57,334 nt of DNA from Penium margaritaceum (taxonomy: Eukaryota > Streptophyta > Zygnematophyceae > Desmidiales > Peniaceae). Shown here piece by piece: positions 1-13,115 of this stretch. The stretch covers positions 1,295-58,628 of the forward strand of contig SZWC01015119.1 of NCBI GenBank assembly GCA_023375785.1, given 5' to 3'. Within the stretch, counting starts at the first letter, position 1, and each line of letters opens with the position of its first letter. The notes beneath the pieces were generated by a model. The model saw only the letters and a program-made list of their open reading frames with translations. It was not told where the DNA came from and searched no databases. A program made the position numbers and the translations under genes.

Positions 1-32
<32 letters not shown>

Positions 33-33
33 C

Positions 34-72
<39 letters not shown>

Positions 73-145
73 CATTTACATATACATATACATATACGTA
101 TACATATACATATACATAAATATACATATATATATACTTATGAAT
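1..145. repeat. CATATA/TACATA hexanucleotide microsatellite
   Basis: Tandem TACATA/CATATA units fill this stretch with a few C or T interruptions (CATTTA, CGTATA). It reads as an AT-rich simple-sequence repeat that probably continues beyond the left window edge. The small open frames just downstream are Tyr/Ile/Val-rich products of this composition and are not genes. Confidence 0.95.
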
Positions 146-1470
146 ATGGGTTTAAAGATACATGTATATACATGTACGGATTGATGTACATGTACATGTG
201 TATTTGTACATATATATATATATTGTTTTTTCTTTATTTAAATTAATGAACTGTATTCATACTTATATATGTATTTTTTTTTTCATATATACATATTTGT
301 ATCCACGTATGTTTATTTTCTTCCAAAGGTATATGTGTACCGACATAAATATGCATGTACTATGATGTCTTTATATTTTTCATTTTTCATTATCATCTTT
401 TATGATCAGTTTGTAATTGTTACTATTTCTTTCATTTAAACATGGGAAAACACTTCATGTTTTCACATTCCAACAATATTAATTTTAAAAATTGTATACG
501 TGCATACATAAGTTTTCTAATTTTGATTTAGAATTTTCTATGTTCTATTTCTGGTTGTTATGTATCAATTGTTTTGAAACTTTCCTTCATAGAATTTTCA
601 CTCTAACCATGTTTTAAAATCTGTTGAAATAATTTATTTTCAAGACACATAACTTGATAAATTAATTTCTTATTGTTTTTAATTATTTATTAGAATATAA
701 ATTTATATCATGATAGACACAAAAGAATGGTTTTCCCTTTGTTTTTTTATTTTTTAATAATGGTTTTATATACTATTTTTTATTGGAATGATTTCATAGA
801 TTTTATGGTTTTATTCGTGTTGATAAGTTTAATTTTATGTACATAAGCTGAATAAAGTAGATTTTAAAAGGCTTGGCTATGCTATCACGCATTTTCTTTT
901 TTGAGTCTTCTTTCATATGTTCTTTAATTCATTTTCTTTCTCTCTTTCCCGCTCTTTTACGCCACATTTACAACGTCCAATCCTGGGATTACTATTTTAG
1001 CTGTAGTTATTTCCTTTGTAATCGAAACATTCTGCAACTTATCTCCATACTTTCTACAACCATTCCGCGTGACCTGTTGAGTGAGATCGAAGAAGTGTGG
1101 TTGAAAGCCGAGTAAGTTTTTTTGTTGGCTCATGGTGTGTTTGAATTCGACGAAGTTGCCGGGCAAGAGGTCGACTCGCGTTCACCGTCTCTTCATCGGC
1201 TCTTGTCTGTTCGAATTCGGACGTCTGGGTAGGGTGTTTCTCCAGCAATCGATGCTGTCTCAGGACAACAAAGTCAAATCCAACTGTTTGAAGGCGGAAT
1301 CCGTGCAGGACTTCACTCTAACTTTGAATCCTACCCGGAATCCGAGTAGGACCGTTTTTGTGAGCAAACACGTCCTCATATCCCCCTGGTGTTCGTCAAG
1401 GGTATGTGACAACGCGGATCGCGCTTCTGACAAGCACGATCTGCTCGAGGGGCCCTGTTGTCACTGAGAC
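146..1470. other. AT-rich spacer, no gene recognised
   Basis: Very AT-rich up to about position 860, then of more ordinary composition. Only short open frames occur and none resembles a known family. Nothing recognisable is seen on either strand. Confidence 0.6.
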
Positions 1471-1473
1471 TTA

Positions 1474-2072
1474 GGCCGGGGTCACATGCCATCACTGATG
1501 GGCTCGAAAATTCGACGACGAAAACTGGCTGATGGCCGGCTGATGGCGTCTGTTCTGGCGCGAAGTTTCATATCGCTCACCGCCCTAGTAGTTGGCTCCA
1601 AAGAATTGACATTTTCGCGCCAGCTTCGTCACCACCACAACTGGTCGTGAAGCGTATTTGAATGATGGCGTATGACGGCGATGGTGATGGACCTAGCGTG
1701 ACCGACAGCTCCACCTGTCTGTCAGCGCATGTTACTGCCCATCAACGCCCATCAATCCTTTCGGTTGATGGGCGCTGATGGGCCGACCTCCTCATCCCAC
1801 GAAACAAGGGAAATTTTAATAAAAATACTCACCCTCTGATCAGATAACACCTGCCTGTTTTGCACGACAGCGAAAGTCGCATTACCCAATGACCCATTTT
1901 AAAATAAAAACTTGAACTAGTGGCAGGAAAGACGTGATTTTTTACCCATCAGCGATGGCTGATGGCGTGTGACCTTGATGGCCAGTCAATCGTTACAGAC
2001 AATCCGTCCGATTAAATTTTGTCATTCTCGCGCTTTTTTTTAAACCCCATCTGATGGCCTGTGACCCCGGCC
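1474..2072. mobile_element. Harbinger-like MITE with TTA target duplication
   Basis: A 599-bp element bounded by terminal inverted repeats that begin GGCCGGGGTCACA and continue to 21 bp with one mismatch (1474-1494 against 2052-2072). It is flanked by a direct 3-bp duplication TTA (1471-1473 and 2073-2075). PIF/Harbinger transposons duplicate a 3-bp TWA target, and GGCC-starting termini are common in that superfamily. The interior has no transposase frame, so this is a non-autonomous derivative. GATGGC/GATGGG motifs recur just inside both ends. Superfamily placement is inferred from the TIR and target-site duplication only. Confidence 0.85.
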
Positions 2073-2075
2073 TTA

Positions 2076-5000
2076 ACGGTAGGGCTCCCTGGTTGTTGAG
2101 ATCGGCTGTCGGGGCCCCCTGGTTGATGGATGAGTGAAACGGGCTGCAAGGTGGAACCGCTGCTTTAAGCAAGGCCCTGAGGTCGAACTGTCCTTGAGAT
2201 TATTGGTCATTTATGTATTTTCCTACCCAAATTAATTTTTACCAGTAACATCACGGACCAAAATCGGTCTAGTGGTCATCTTTGGGAATTCTGACCAGCG
2301 TATCTCTCAACGATCGTTTTACTGGTAGTCATAAAACTAGTCTGCCTCTCCCCAGGCAGGTTAGCTGCCGCCTGATTCTTATCCAGCATAGGAGAACCTA
2401 ACAAACTATCCGACAAAAAAGGAAGTTCTCGCAATGCCAGCACCTGGAAGGTCGATTCTTTTGGCAACTAAAAATGGCCTGATTAGATCGTACTGAGAGA
2501 TTGAACAGAGTTTGCATCCATCGACAGGCGTTGATCGTCGATCCTCATACATCGACGTATGCGGAACTGATGATCGACCAGTTCACTTGTGTACACAACC
2601 TGGTCATATAAGTGGTATGTGTCATGCAGTTCCACGTTCACTTGCCACGTACACACCTCATAATGAGGGGGGTGAGGAAGGGTATGGTGAAATCAAAACC
2701 GGATCCCCTTTTCCCCCTGCCACCAGTTAAGTGCTTACGTGGGATGCATTTGGAGGTGCATAGCTGTCACACTTCTGGTTGGAGTATTGGTACATACATG
2801 AGAATAATGCATGTTTTGGAACGTTCTTCGGCCCTCAGAAACTAGTCCACATCTGCAGCATGTCATTACATAGTATGTTGTACACCTCCTAATACACATC
2901 TCAAGTACAATCTATGGGATCAAGAGAGGAGGGAGAAGGGAGGGGGGTGGAGGGGAGGCCAATGTGTGTGCACGAACTGATAATACTGTTAGCATCCACC
3001 TGTACATCTCCATCACCACCGCAAAGCTCATTGCTCGCCTTGTGGCTCATGAAGTGTTCGAAAGTAGTCATCTGGAGACCAAACTGTCCCACAACAGCCA
3101 GATGTAGGCCTCGTTAAAGCTCTAGGAAGATGCTCACGTCCTATAATTGTGAACTATAATGGCAAGGGTTAAAACACAGAACAAATATGTTTCATTGTAA
3201 AGATGCTTCTAAATGAGACAAAATTAAGAGAACCCTTTGAATTTGTCTTAAAATGAATTTTCTTTTGGTATGTATCCTAAGAAGAGATGAAGGAAACTTC
3301 CTAGAATGTGTGGTCCATGTTAGGAGCCTTTATGGTGAAGTGTGTATGGAATCGTTGGAGTCTCTATCCTTTAGAAGGTTCTTGTTACCCTCCATTTTCC
3401 ACTATTAGCATATTCAAACATTTCCTAGCAGCATCTTGAGTGTGGTTTTCCATGGTATATACTATTAGAGGAGTGCATGGATTTGGGGTGATAAGTTCTA
3501 AATGGCACACGGAATGATTTGTGTTGCAGTACTTGACTCAAAACTCGGGGACAAAGCCGTCCATTTTTTTGTATCATATGATTGGTGATTGCTTTGGCCT
3601 ACACGGCAATAGGAGAATAAAACTAATATATCCTGTCATCAAGAGTTATGACATAAATATTGAGTATTAAAACATCACCTGTAGTACTAATAAATCACAC
3701 AAATTCAACTCATATTCCGACAAGGCCTCATCCAATCTAGTATGACAAAAGCAGAAAACATTACACGAAATGATGCCAAGTGATGAGAGGCTCCAAGACC
3801 AGTTATCTAGGTGCCATTTGCTATCTAATGTGGATAAATCAAATTTCAAGAAAAACCATACTAGAAAGTACTACATAACTTTATTGTTGTCAGGAACTTA
3901 CAAATAGAAGGCACGATAACATGCACAACAGTCAATGTTATATCAGATCTTTGCAAAACAAAGTTTTGCTAAATGATGTTCTTTCCCTGAATTTGCGATC
4001 CCTCAACTTCACTGCCAAACCCATGAAACATGTTTTGTTTAATAGAAAGCACTATTGATAAAAGGATTGGGAAATTAACCATGTGGATCTAATGAATGCA
4101 CGTGGATCAAAGACGAGTGAGGTTATGGGTCCGAAGAAATGAGGCTACCAATGGTAGTCACAAAGGGTATAACAGAGAGAGAGTGCCTGGTATACATGGA
4201 GGTTGCACTGGGGTGTCACACAATGCCATCTGGACAATGGCAATGTTGTAATTATTGGTGATAATACCTCTATTGCATGACAATTACCCCTCTGATCTTT
4301 GAATTCGTAGGATGATATTTTCCAGATTATGTGTTCCATGATTGAGCATACATTTTCCGGGTTTGAATTATTCATGTGTTCCTAATTTGTTGAACTCGAG
4401 GAAACTGAACCCTTGAATTCGACGAACGGCTCGGTTCGATTTCGAGTTGCTCCAAAAGTTTGGCGACGTGCATATAAGGGTGACTGGTCGTCTCGCACAC
4501 GCATTCGCTAACAATGCTGACTTGGACATTTGAACAGTCAAATCATAGAAGTTTTACTGACCTCAACAGTGCACACTGTCGAGCGGACCTGAATGCAAAC
4601 AGTTTTAATTGTGGCCACTCCATTTTTGTATGGAAACATATGAGAACCCTAGAATTTGACCATTTCTGGAAGTATTTTTCTTTGGTGTTCCAATAAATCC
4701 GTTGAATGAAACAACGTATCCAATGCAACCATGTAAAAAAATATTGATATCCAATTTAAAGATCAGGGGGGTATGTTTCAGAATTCATTGGCAGGATAAA
4801 GTATTGAGGCGCCCTCCTCCGGAATTCATGAATAGCCTTTGTCCAAGGCAAAATTAGATAAGGTAGTTCTGCTTATTTTGTCTACTTTTTCCTTTTATTT
4901 TGATGAGAATTCCAGCTCAACATCCAGTGAGCGCACATTTAGAGAGATGCGAGTCCCCAAAATTGTAAATGAACCCATGATAGTGATCAACAGGCACACG

Positions 5001-5300
5001 TTGACCGTTGTACCCTTGGATTTCTTTGCAACCATCCCGCATAGCTTAGGACGCGGCTGTAATTGTTCCATTGTAAAATTGAATAACCAACCAGCTTGTA
5101 GGGATGTCACATACACCATGGCTTACTAACAGTGACAAATCAAACCGTACCGAACCCCATAGTTTATCTTGCCATAGGAGCACCAAGAGCACATTGCATG
5201 TGCACAGGCTGCACCTAAGCCGTCAGTCCTCCATAGCACACGACATGAACGTGGATGGCTAATAGAGCACACCCTTGCACTTCCCTAATACGTTGTGCCT
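2076..5300. other. Spacer, no gene recognised
   Basis: Open frames are all under about 100 codons and their translations show no domain I recognise. A short G-rich tract lies near 2925-2960. No LTR, TIR or RNA signature was seen here. Confidence 0.5.
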
Positions 5301-5312
5301 TCCTAATAGATT

Positions 5313-6425
5313 GTGCCCACAAGCGCAAATGACGGCCACAGACCGCAAGGGAGCATCCACGAGCATCCCCCTCATCCTAAGGGAAGACATGTCATATTTT
5401 CCGATGACGAGTCCGATGACATTGCCGACAATAGTGATGCTGACGTAGCACCCACCACCATCATTGCCACCCCCTGGACTACTTGTAGCAATACTAGAAG
5501 TAGCATTTCCAAAAATAATCATATCCTCAAACACATCGTATTTTAGGCTCTACTAGACGGACTCCAGGTTGACAAAGTTGCCAACATAGTTGTATTCACT
5601 GCCGGCTCCATCGCTGACAATCTATAGCTACTACAAAATCTCCATCATCGGCATCTTCATCACAACTAAATCAGCAGCCATGCCAAGAAATTACATAGAC
5701 TGGTATGGATTGGGCCACGTGCCCATCATCCATGCGGCTATTGTCTCAACCGGCAACGTGGCAAAGGCAACCCAACACCTCTGCAGCACCTACCACCTCC
5801 CATACCAACTTCCTATCTACAAAATGCTATATGTGGTTGTTACAAGCCCAAGACCAACTGTCTACATTCCATCTATGTTCTTGCGCTCGCATAGTTACCG
5901 AAAACGGCCATCAAAGTAGTGTCAGAACCTAGCTTGCATCTGCACGTCACTCACGGCCACAATCCCTACTTTGCGGATCATCGAGAGCTAAAAATTTGTG
6001 GCTGTGTGTTCCCTCATGAGTTCACTCATGCACATGCACAATGCAAGAACCCCCCTCTCTAGTATCACCACGGGTGAAAAAGTCCAAGCCATCCTCTAGG
6101 ACTGTGGAGTCCATGCAGTTTGCGTTCTTGATGTATCCTGCCTCTTAACTCGTACCAAGTGTCACAAGTTTGTGGATGACAAGCTTGCATGGACATGGAT
6201 ATGCGGCTCAACTGCACCATAGAAGGTAACCGATGATGGGAAAGCTCATGCAGATTACATGTTTGAGCATGTCGCATTCCTCATTTGTGTCAACCGCTTC
6301 CACGAATTCACGGTCATGAATATGGACCACACTAGAGTGCAACTTGACCTTGCTCTTTTCTATACGTATGCCTCTAAGGGCCTTTTAGATGTATGTGCCT
6401 GCGATAAGGAATGCAAATGCTAGAC
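5313..6425 (+). pseudogene. Unrecognised protein-coding remnant (possible transposon protein)
   Basis: Reading the plus strand in shifting frames gives protein-like segments. There is an acidic stretch (FSDDESDDIADNSDADV) near 5390-5450, a segment with NYIDW and YKML near 5690-5830, a segment with NPYFADHRELKICG near 5960-6000, and a roughly 119-codon frame from about 6070 to 6423 rich in Cys, Asp and Phe. That last frame is broken only by two TAG codons, both at positions where CAG is plausible. Composition and frame persistence suggest a decayed gene rather than chance, but I recognise no family. The acidic motif loosely resembles the one in the partial ORF at the right end of the window (57032), which sits beside a transposon-like terminus. 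A decayed DNA-transposon protein is therefore one possibility. Confidence 0.35.
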
Positions 6426-6434
6426 ACTATGTCA

Positions 6435-8291
6435 TCACAAATTCCCTTCATTTGGTTTACAAGGATTTAATTGGTCGTCTTTGACAATGGTGAGTCCATT
6501 TACGAGGTCATTGAAAAGCAGTTGTTGAAGCTCTTGGTAATTAATGTGTCCAAGTCGAAGATGCCAGTATTCTGGCATTGATAACTTTTGAGGAGACGGG
6601 CTGACGACTGCTGGGACTGGCTGATACACACCATGAGGGTAAAGCTGAAGTTTGATCATGCTGTTGTTTTGTAGTTCTCCTTTTGTGATTAATTCCCCTT
6701 TGGTTGTGCTGAAGTCTAGCTGCATGTCTTTTGTGGTGAAGTGCAGTCCTTTCATCATTCGCTTTCCCATGAAAATGAGGTTGGCTGAGATGCCAAGGAT
6801 GTAAAGGAAATCGCTGATGGTGACGTTGAGTTGTTGTGAGCACGAGCCTTGAGGTCACTGATGTCATGTTTCCCACCGCCAATGTAGATTTTTGTGTAGG
6901 ATCGGAAGTTATACAGAGTGCTAGGATCGTCAGTGATATGTTCTTTACTAATGCTGTCCAGGTAGAAGATGTTTGAATTCCATAATAACTACCTCTTCTC
7001 TGAGGCACAGAGGTTGGTGTAACAGAAGAAGCCGTACTTGTGTCCCACATCATTTAATGTTTCCTTTGCACGGTTGGGGTGGTCTTCCTCCCTATCCTTC
7101 TCATCTTGCTCTACTTCTTTGCTTGAGACGTGAAGAGCATTTTGCTGCTTAGTAGGGCCTCCTCGTTGTCATTGTGCTGGACTTGAAATTTTTACACCAT
7201 CTCTTTCCTCTTTAATTGATTTCTGAAGGTTCACAACTTCTCAACATGCCCCTTTTTGCTGCAATATCTGCATATGATTGCCGAATGCTGCCTAGAGTTT
7301 TGGGGAGCCGAGCTAAGGGCGGCGGTATTTGGCGATACGTGCTAGAATGTTGACGAGGAAATCCTGGCTTGGCTTGATGCTCTAGGAGATGAGTTGGAGG
7401 CTGATTATGAGTTGTCATTCACTATAGAGGACATCTTGGAGCCGCGGTGAGCAAGATTGAAAAGTGCTTGCTTGTGGCCCGTTCAAGTTGTTTTTCATAT
7501 TGTTCTTCAAGTAGCCTTGTGTAGACAAACTTTTCACTATGGAGGTGAGCCCGAGTGTGGCAAATAATGCGCTTCATATCTCTCTATTTGTCGCCAAGAC
7601 CATTTATGGTAAAGCTAACGAAGAGAGCTTCTAGAAGAGGTGAGTCTTTGAAGGCGATCTGGTCACGAATATCCTTTGCTCTGTTAATGTAGGGTTCAAA
7701 TGTGTCGTTGAACTGGCTGGTGTGAACGTGGAAGATTTCTGTGAGGAGATAAGATTTCCAGGTGGAGTCGTTGGCCTGAGACTGCTACTAGATTGATTCC
7801 CATGCAGAGTATGTAAGATCAATCGTGTCTTTGTACATGCGGAGAACTTGCTGGATGCGTGATACCACGCTCTTGAGGAGAGCCGAGTATGCCATGAAGC
7901 TGTAGTAGTTGAAGTGTTCCGAGAAATCCGGTGTGCTCCCTGGAGTAGGAGGTCTGCACTGGCCGTTACAGATTTGCCACGGATTTTATGGACGGGTTGC
8001 TGTTTCAAACTCAAGAGCCCAGTGGGAGAAGTCGCAAAAATTGAGTTTCTCTGTGCTGATCTTGTCTGCTTGTAGGGGATTGGAGATGGCTAGCATGCTG
8101 GCCAGGTTTGGAGAGTAGGGAGTCGGAGACAAGGGATGTTATCCTCTGGCAAGTGCAAATGGGTTGCTTGTTGTAGGATGAACTGCTGTAGGATGGGCTG
8201 CTACGGAATGAGCTGCTGCAAAATGAGCCACTGGAGTCGGATTGGGGTTTGGTGGAGCTACTGGTTGTGCATACCCTACTGAATTTTGGTA
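6435..8291 (-). pseudogene. Ty1/copia gag-protease-pre-integrase remnant
   Basis: Minus-strand remnant of a copia polyprotein. From high to low coordinates it has three parts. First is a UBN2-type Gag with the conserved segment ending FSHWALEFETA (about 8010-8045) and a long helical region with several TAG/TAA stops. Second is a CCHC zinc knuckle starting CRYCSKKGHVEKL near 7230-7270, whose final Cys codon is TGA. Third is a protease-like stretch (FYLDSISKEHIT, about 6920-6970), where the usual DSG is DSI, followed by a GAG_pre-integrase segment (YWHLRLGHINYQELQQL, about 6500-6560). Integrase core, RT and RNase H are missing below 6435. Several frameshifts are present. The 5' end is cut by the LTR element starting at 8297, and the likely first codons lie on its far side at 15891-15911. 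Confidence 0.85.
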
Positions 8292-8296
8292 CTTGT

Positions 8297-8740
8297 TGTA
8301 ATAGCCGTGGGCTGTTTTGCGACTAACTTCTGAACCCAAAACGTAGGCCCTCAGAAAGTGTAGACCAATGAGGAGGGGCGAATAATCGCCTCAGCCATTT
8401 TGGCTGAGATGAACCACGCAACAACGGACATAGTCGTCATAGGGCATGGACACAAAACAATAATCCTACCCTAATCGTCCCACGTGGAATTACCACGTTG
8501 GAACATGACCCTAGCGCCAAGCTAAGAGTGGAGCAGGAGTGACGCGATGGACTTTCCATCGCGGCACTCCTTTCACTTACAATCCGGCCACGTATATTTT
8601 CCAGGCTAGAGTTGAGCTAGAATCTATCCTATTAAATCTTTCTGGGCTTTGGCTCCTTGAATTTTGAGCCTCCGGTACCCAAAGCACCCGATAAGTATGT
8701 AACGACCATTTTTAACCCTAAAAATGGTCCTTACCCTACA
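8297..8740 (-). repeat. 3' LTR of LARD-like element
   Basis: This 444-bp repeat matches 15447-15890 over its whole length, with frequent substitutions and small indels. In minus orientation it starts TGTAGGG and ends TTACA. It abuts a purine tract on its upstream side (8741-8753), which marks it as the 3' LTR. Confidence 0.85.
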
Positions 8741-8753
8741 TTCCTCCCTCTTT
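8741..8753 (-). promoter_or_regulatory. Polypurine tract
   Basis: Minus strand reads AAAGAGGGAGGAA immediately before the 3' LTR starting TGTAGGG. This is the expected plus-strand priming site of an LTR retrotransposon. Confidence 0.75.
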
Positions 8754-11700
8754 GCTTCGAACCGTCCCGGTACGTCTTTGCTCACGGAGGTTTCATCATC
8801 GCGTACTTCATGATGCAAACCATGCAACAATAAGTGCAAACAAAATCACACGTGTGAACTCTTATCATCCGCAACACGGTTGCCTCACATTCACGTACAA
8901 TCAACAATAAACTTGTGGTTTTAATGGTTATGGTCATTAGCGTACAACGTCTTGTGTTGATCTTGTGATCCTTGGCTCTTACCAAGATGAAACACGTACA
9001 ATCCTTGTACGTTCTTCACAAGTGTTGGTGAGTCTTCACGGAAGGCTCATCACACGTGTGTATCAATGGCATAGTCGATGCCTCTTGGGACATACATTGT
9101 CACAACATCTTGTCAGTTTGGAAGAGGGTACATAGGATGAATTTTCCCACATTTCGTGTGGTATGTGTTCAGCAAGCAGTTGTGGTGACTACTCCTCCCC
9201 CTTTGCAAGGAGCATCCCTGTGACCAATCAACTGGGCGTCTCCGCAAAATCTGTCCAGGTCCACACAACACTTCCCATGTCATTCAGACATATTCTATTC
9301 CAAGGGGTTGTTGCCAAGGTGGTACCTCCCTGCAACATTGTCAATAAGTGCAATCTAAAATCTGGACATCAGTCCTCTCGGTTTGCAACCACACGTTCGT
9401 GACCACGCGTAGGTCTACTAGACATCTTTCAGCACCCATGGATTGGTTGGCTGAACTCAACCAAGCTCCATTCATCCCGTACAACTTGCATGCTAGCTTT
9501 ATCTTAGGGTTGGGAGGCACCAAGGTCCTAAGACATGGTTGCTGAGCACACTGGTTTTTCCTTTCCAAGATTACACCCATGTTTGAAGGAGGTGTCATTG
9601 GTTGTCTGGCATGCGCAATTGTCGTCAATGTCCATCATGAGACATGAAAATGCTCCGACCTAGATGATCTTGGTTTCAACCATCATCTCCTCATTTCTGT
9701 CTGAGATGGGTACGGTAGGCTGCCGCTCACGTCCCTTTCAAAAGCACACTCTTTTTGAACTAGGTTAGCTGAGATAACCGATCTCAACGACCATGGATTC
9801 AATCCACGAACAAAGTTTTCATCGTATAGTATTCACCCAACGAGCGTACCATGATCACACTCATTGTGGTACAAGTTGGAAGAACACCTTTCGGGTATCA
9901 ATTCCATTGGTTGTGATCGAACACTTCCGAATCACATCCGGTGATCCTGTAACAACTAGTTCCTAAATCGCTTACGATTATGTAATCGCGTCCAAGGGTT
10001 CCATTCAAGAACCCATCAATGGGGTGTGTTTGTCAAGTTGCAACAATCCGTGTTGCTTCAATGTCTTCTATTGTGTACATCCAGTACTTCCACTCAATAG
10101 AGTTTTTTTATATGTCGTATCCGAGGCGCTTGTAGAGGGTATCGCCCTCATCGAAGACATCTGAAAAACCACCACAATCCTAGATATTGCCGCAACGACA
10201 TCTAAAATTATATTGTACTTGCATTCGGCAATGTACATCAACTAAACCATCCCCAAAACCAAGGGACTTGAGTCAGTTTACCATGACCTTTCGGGTCAGT
10301 GAAGCATGGTTCGACTACACCGTAGTCGTTATGATCTCTATCGGAGATGGGTTGGGTTCCAACAAATCGGATGTTGGATTTATTTTGTACATTGATATTG
10401 TATAGGCAGTGCTATACCATATGTTTGGCACGATCGGAATCCATCCACATTATATTTGAAGAGCGTGATGTACACGACTAGTGTACCGTGTCACGATGCC
10501 ATCAATGTTGAGGCCTTTCTCAAAACATCAAAATAATCTGATGAGAAATATCGTCTCTCAACGCCCATCTTGAAGAGTCCCTTCACATCAACATTTGGTT
10601 ATGACACATTAGTCGTTATTTTGTTTCAATGTTGATCATGACTTGTTATGTGGTCGGTCGGACCACCAAGATGTTGATGCTAACACTCTGTTAGCATAAA
10701 GCTATCTGCTTAGAGGTCATTTCCATGGTCATAAGCTTTAGACAAAAAATCCAAACCTTTTTGTGATCCTAACTCTGTCATAGTTGGTTTGTAGAAAACT
10801 ACAAGATCGTCATAGTACTCTGGAACTCCATTAGTAGAAGAAGAGTGTCGCTTGTTTTCCTTTGAAATGGAGTTTTCACATAACTGTGGGTGAACTCATA
10901 TCACCGACATTGGTTCACGCACTTTTGCCTATCAATGTCCAAGATATGTTCACTCATCTAATGATGATGGACTGAGGGTGTCGCCTTCAAATTTGTTCAC
11001 ATTTGACATTCAGTCGATCTCGTCATACGCCTGAGAGTGACTCTTGGAGTCTTCAACCAAAGCATTGTGGCGTCTTCAACCGTTGAGGACCCATAGAAGA
11101 GTATTTGCCCCTCTTTGACGCAGTTACAACCTCCACTGAAAATTATCCTTTTTTTCTTTTGAACAGGTTTTCGATGCACTCATGTACCTTTTTATTGTCG
11201 GTGCCAGTCGGGTACCACGATTTGTATCTATCACTCACCAAGTGATAGGATGTCGAAGGTTTTGCCATTGAGTATTTATTCAAAGGTATCATCCTTGACA
11301 CGTTCAATCACGGACCAATGTTTGTATCAGCCATGACCAATGATGCACAGAACCTCTGAAACGTACCGATGCATCCAGTACACACTGTGTACCGACCACC
11401 TGATGCCAATCCTATGGGATTAAGATTCGGCATACTAACACATCTTTTTTTAACATCTCATGAAATAGTCATGACACTGGCGTAGTCATCAAATGATCAC
11501 ATTGGCCTTTGAACATTGTAGCGCAATGTGATGTGTGACTGTTGTAGAACACTGTCTGCGCCCTCCAAACCACTTGTCTGGTGAAATGGTGTCGCCATTT
11601 TCTATCCCAAACATCAGTTGATATCGTCAGCTTGATAAAATATCACAAAACCATTGTGATCATTCGTCTGTCTAACTTATCCATAACTTGATGTCATGAT

Positions 11701-12424
11701 CGATGCACCAACAGTTAGTGGATAAGGGTTTTTGTGCATGTCGTGCACGTTTTCCACGCATGCATTGTATCCAACTTCACAAGACTGAAGTACCATGGTA
11801 TGAATTGCATACCTTGACCTATTTGAAAAGCGGTTGGTCTCCAGTACTTGGTCATGCGCTCTGACCTCCTGCGGTCATGAAAGCCGTGTATTTTTTTGGA
11901 ACTGGTGCTCAACCGATGAGGCCTTTGTAGCACGTTCCATCTACGGATACGTAGGAGTTCGTCCACCCATAGCATGGTCCAAATCTGAGGAAATCGTCCT
12001 CGTCACACATGTGATTTTTCCGTTTGAATTTTGGTTTGTACTTCTTTCAAAAGTATCTTTTCATACTGCTATCGGTAGGGAAAAGTTTTCAACTTTCAAC
12101 GATCGTCACAGTCGGTGACAACCGAGACCACTGTGTTTTTGATATGCCGTTCGGGTATACATCTGATCACCACAGCCGTCTGTGATTGTTTCTAGCCATG
12201 CCTGTCCATTCTCTATTCAAGGAATCCGACAGTACGACCATCCTCGACGTCGTCGATATGCCTTGCAAACGTCACCCAACGTATTCTGGCGCTTCAAACA
12301 ACGTGCTCGACCCTCTTGTCCATAGAACCATTTCTGCACATAGGTTGTATGCTTTCATTAGGTGGTCTATCACAAGCTAGTCTGTCGAGGCAATGTGTGG
12401 GCTAGTTCTTAATAGTTGATACAA

Positions 12425-13115
12425 CGAGGTGCAATTGGCACCCATGTTATTGGTACAATCGGCATCCTATAACATGTTTTGTACCATCAACACTAGCATA
12501 GCTAGTCCAATCGGAACTCATGTCTATAGTGCGTTTTGCACTCGCATCACTGATGCATTCGACACCCATGACAAAAGTGCAACCCGCAGCTTTTTTCAAT
12601 CGTGCAATTATCGTCTATGAAAACGGTGCATCCAACATTCGTGTCAACGACTTGACCGACGCACTCGTAGGTCATACATTCAACGCTCGTGGTAATGGTG
12701 CGTTCGGCACTCGCGTGAATGCTACAATTGCATCTCCCATATTGGTCATGTTCCAAGAGCAATCAACACCAATTAGTTTTGTGGGATTGACCCTCGATTG
12801 GGGATTCTCACCATCACGTGTGTGTTGAGTACGGTCGGCACTCACACCTTCCTTATAGCAAAAATCGATGCACAAATGACCTATCCAGTATCCTTGGTGC
12901 AATTGGCACCGACGTGGATACGCAATTGGCATTTGTTTTGGTCACATCTTCGTCAACCATGAGCAGTGCGTTCGGCACTAGCATCAAGAATGCTTTCGGC
13001 ATCCAGAATTGAAGTGCAGCTGGTACTTTTTTGGTGGTGTGTTTGACACCAACAAAAATTCTGCAACCAGCACTTGTGCTGTTGCCCGTAGTGCAATCGG
13101 CACTTACGTCGATGT
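12425..13115. repeat. Field of dispersed GTGC-nnnnn-GGCAC quasi-palindromes
   Basis: Variants of a 13-bp quasi-palindrome (GTGCAATTGGCAC, GTGCGTTCGGCAC, GTGCAATCGGCAC) recur at irregular spacing of tens of bases. Clear examples lie near 12430, 12700, 12900, 12970 and 13100, with degenerate ones such as TACAATCGGCATC between them. Translation gives no convincing protein. It may be a decayed tandem repeat or an array of binding sites; no function can be read from sequence. Confidence 0.6.
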
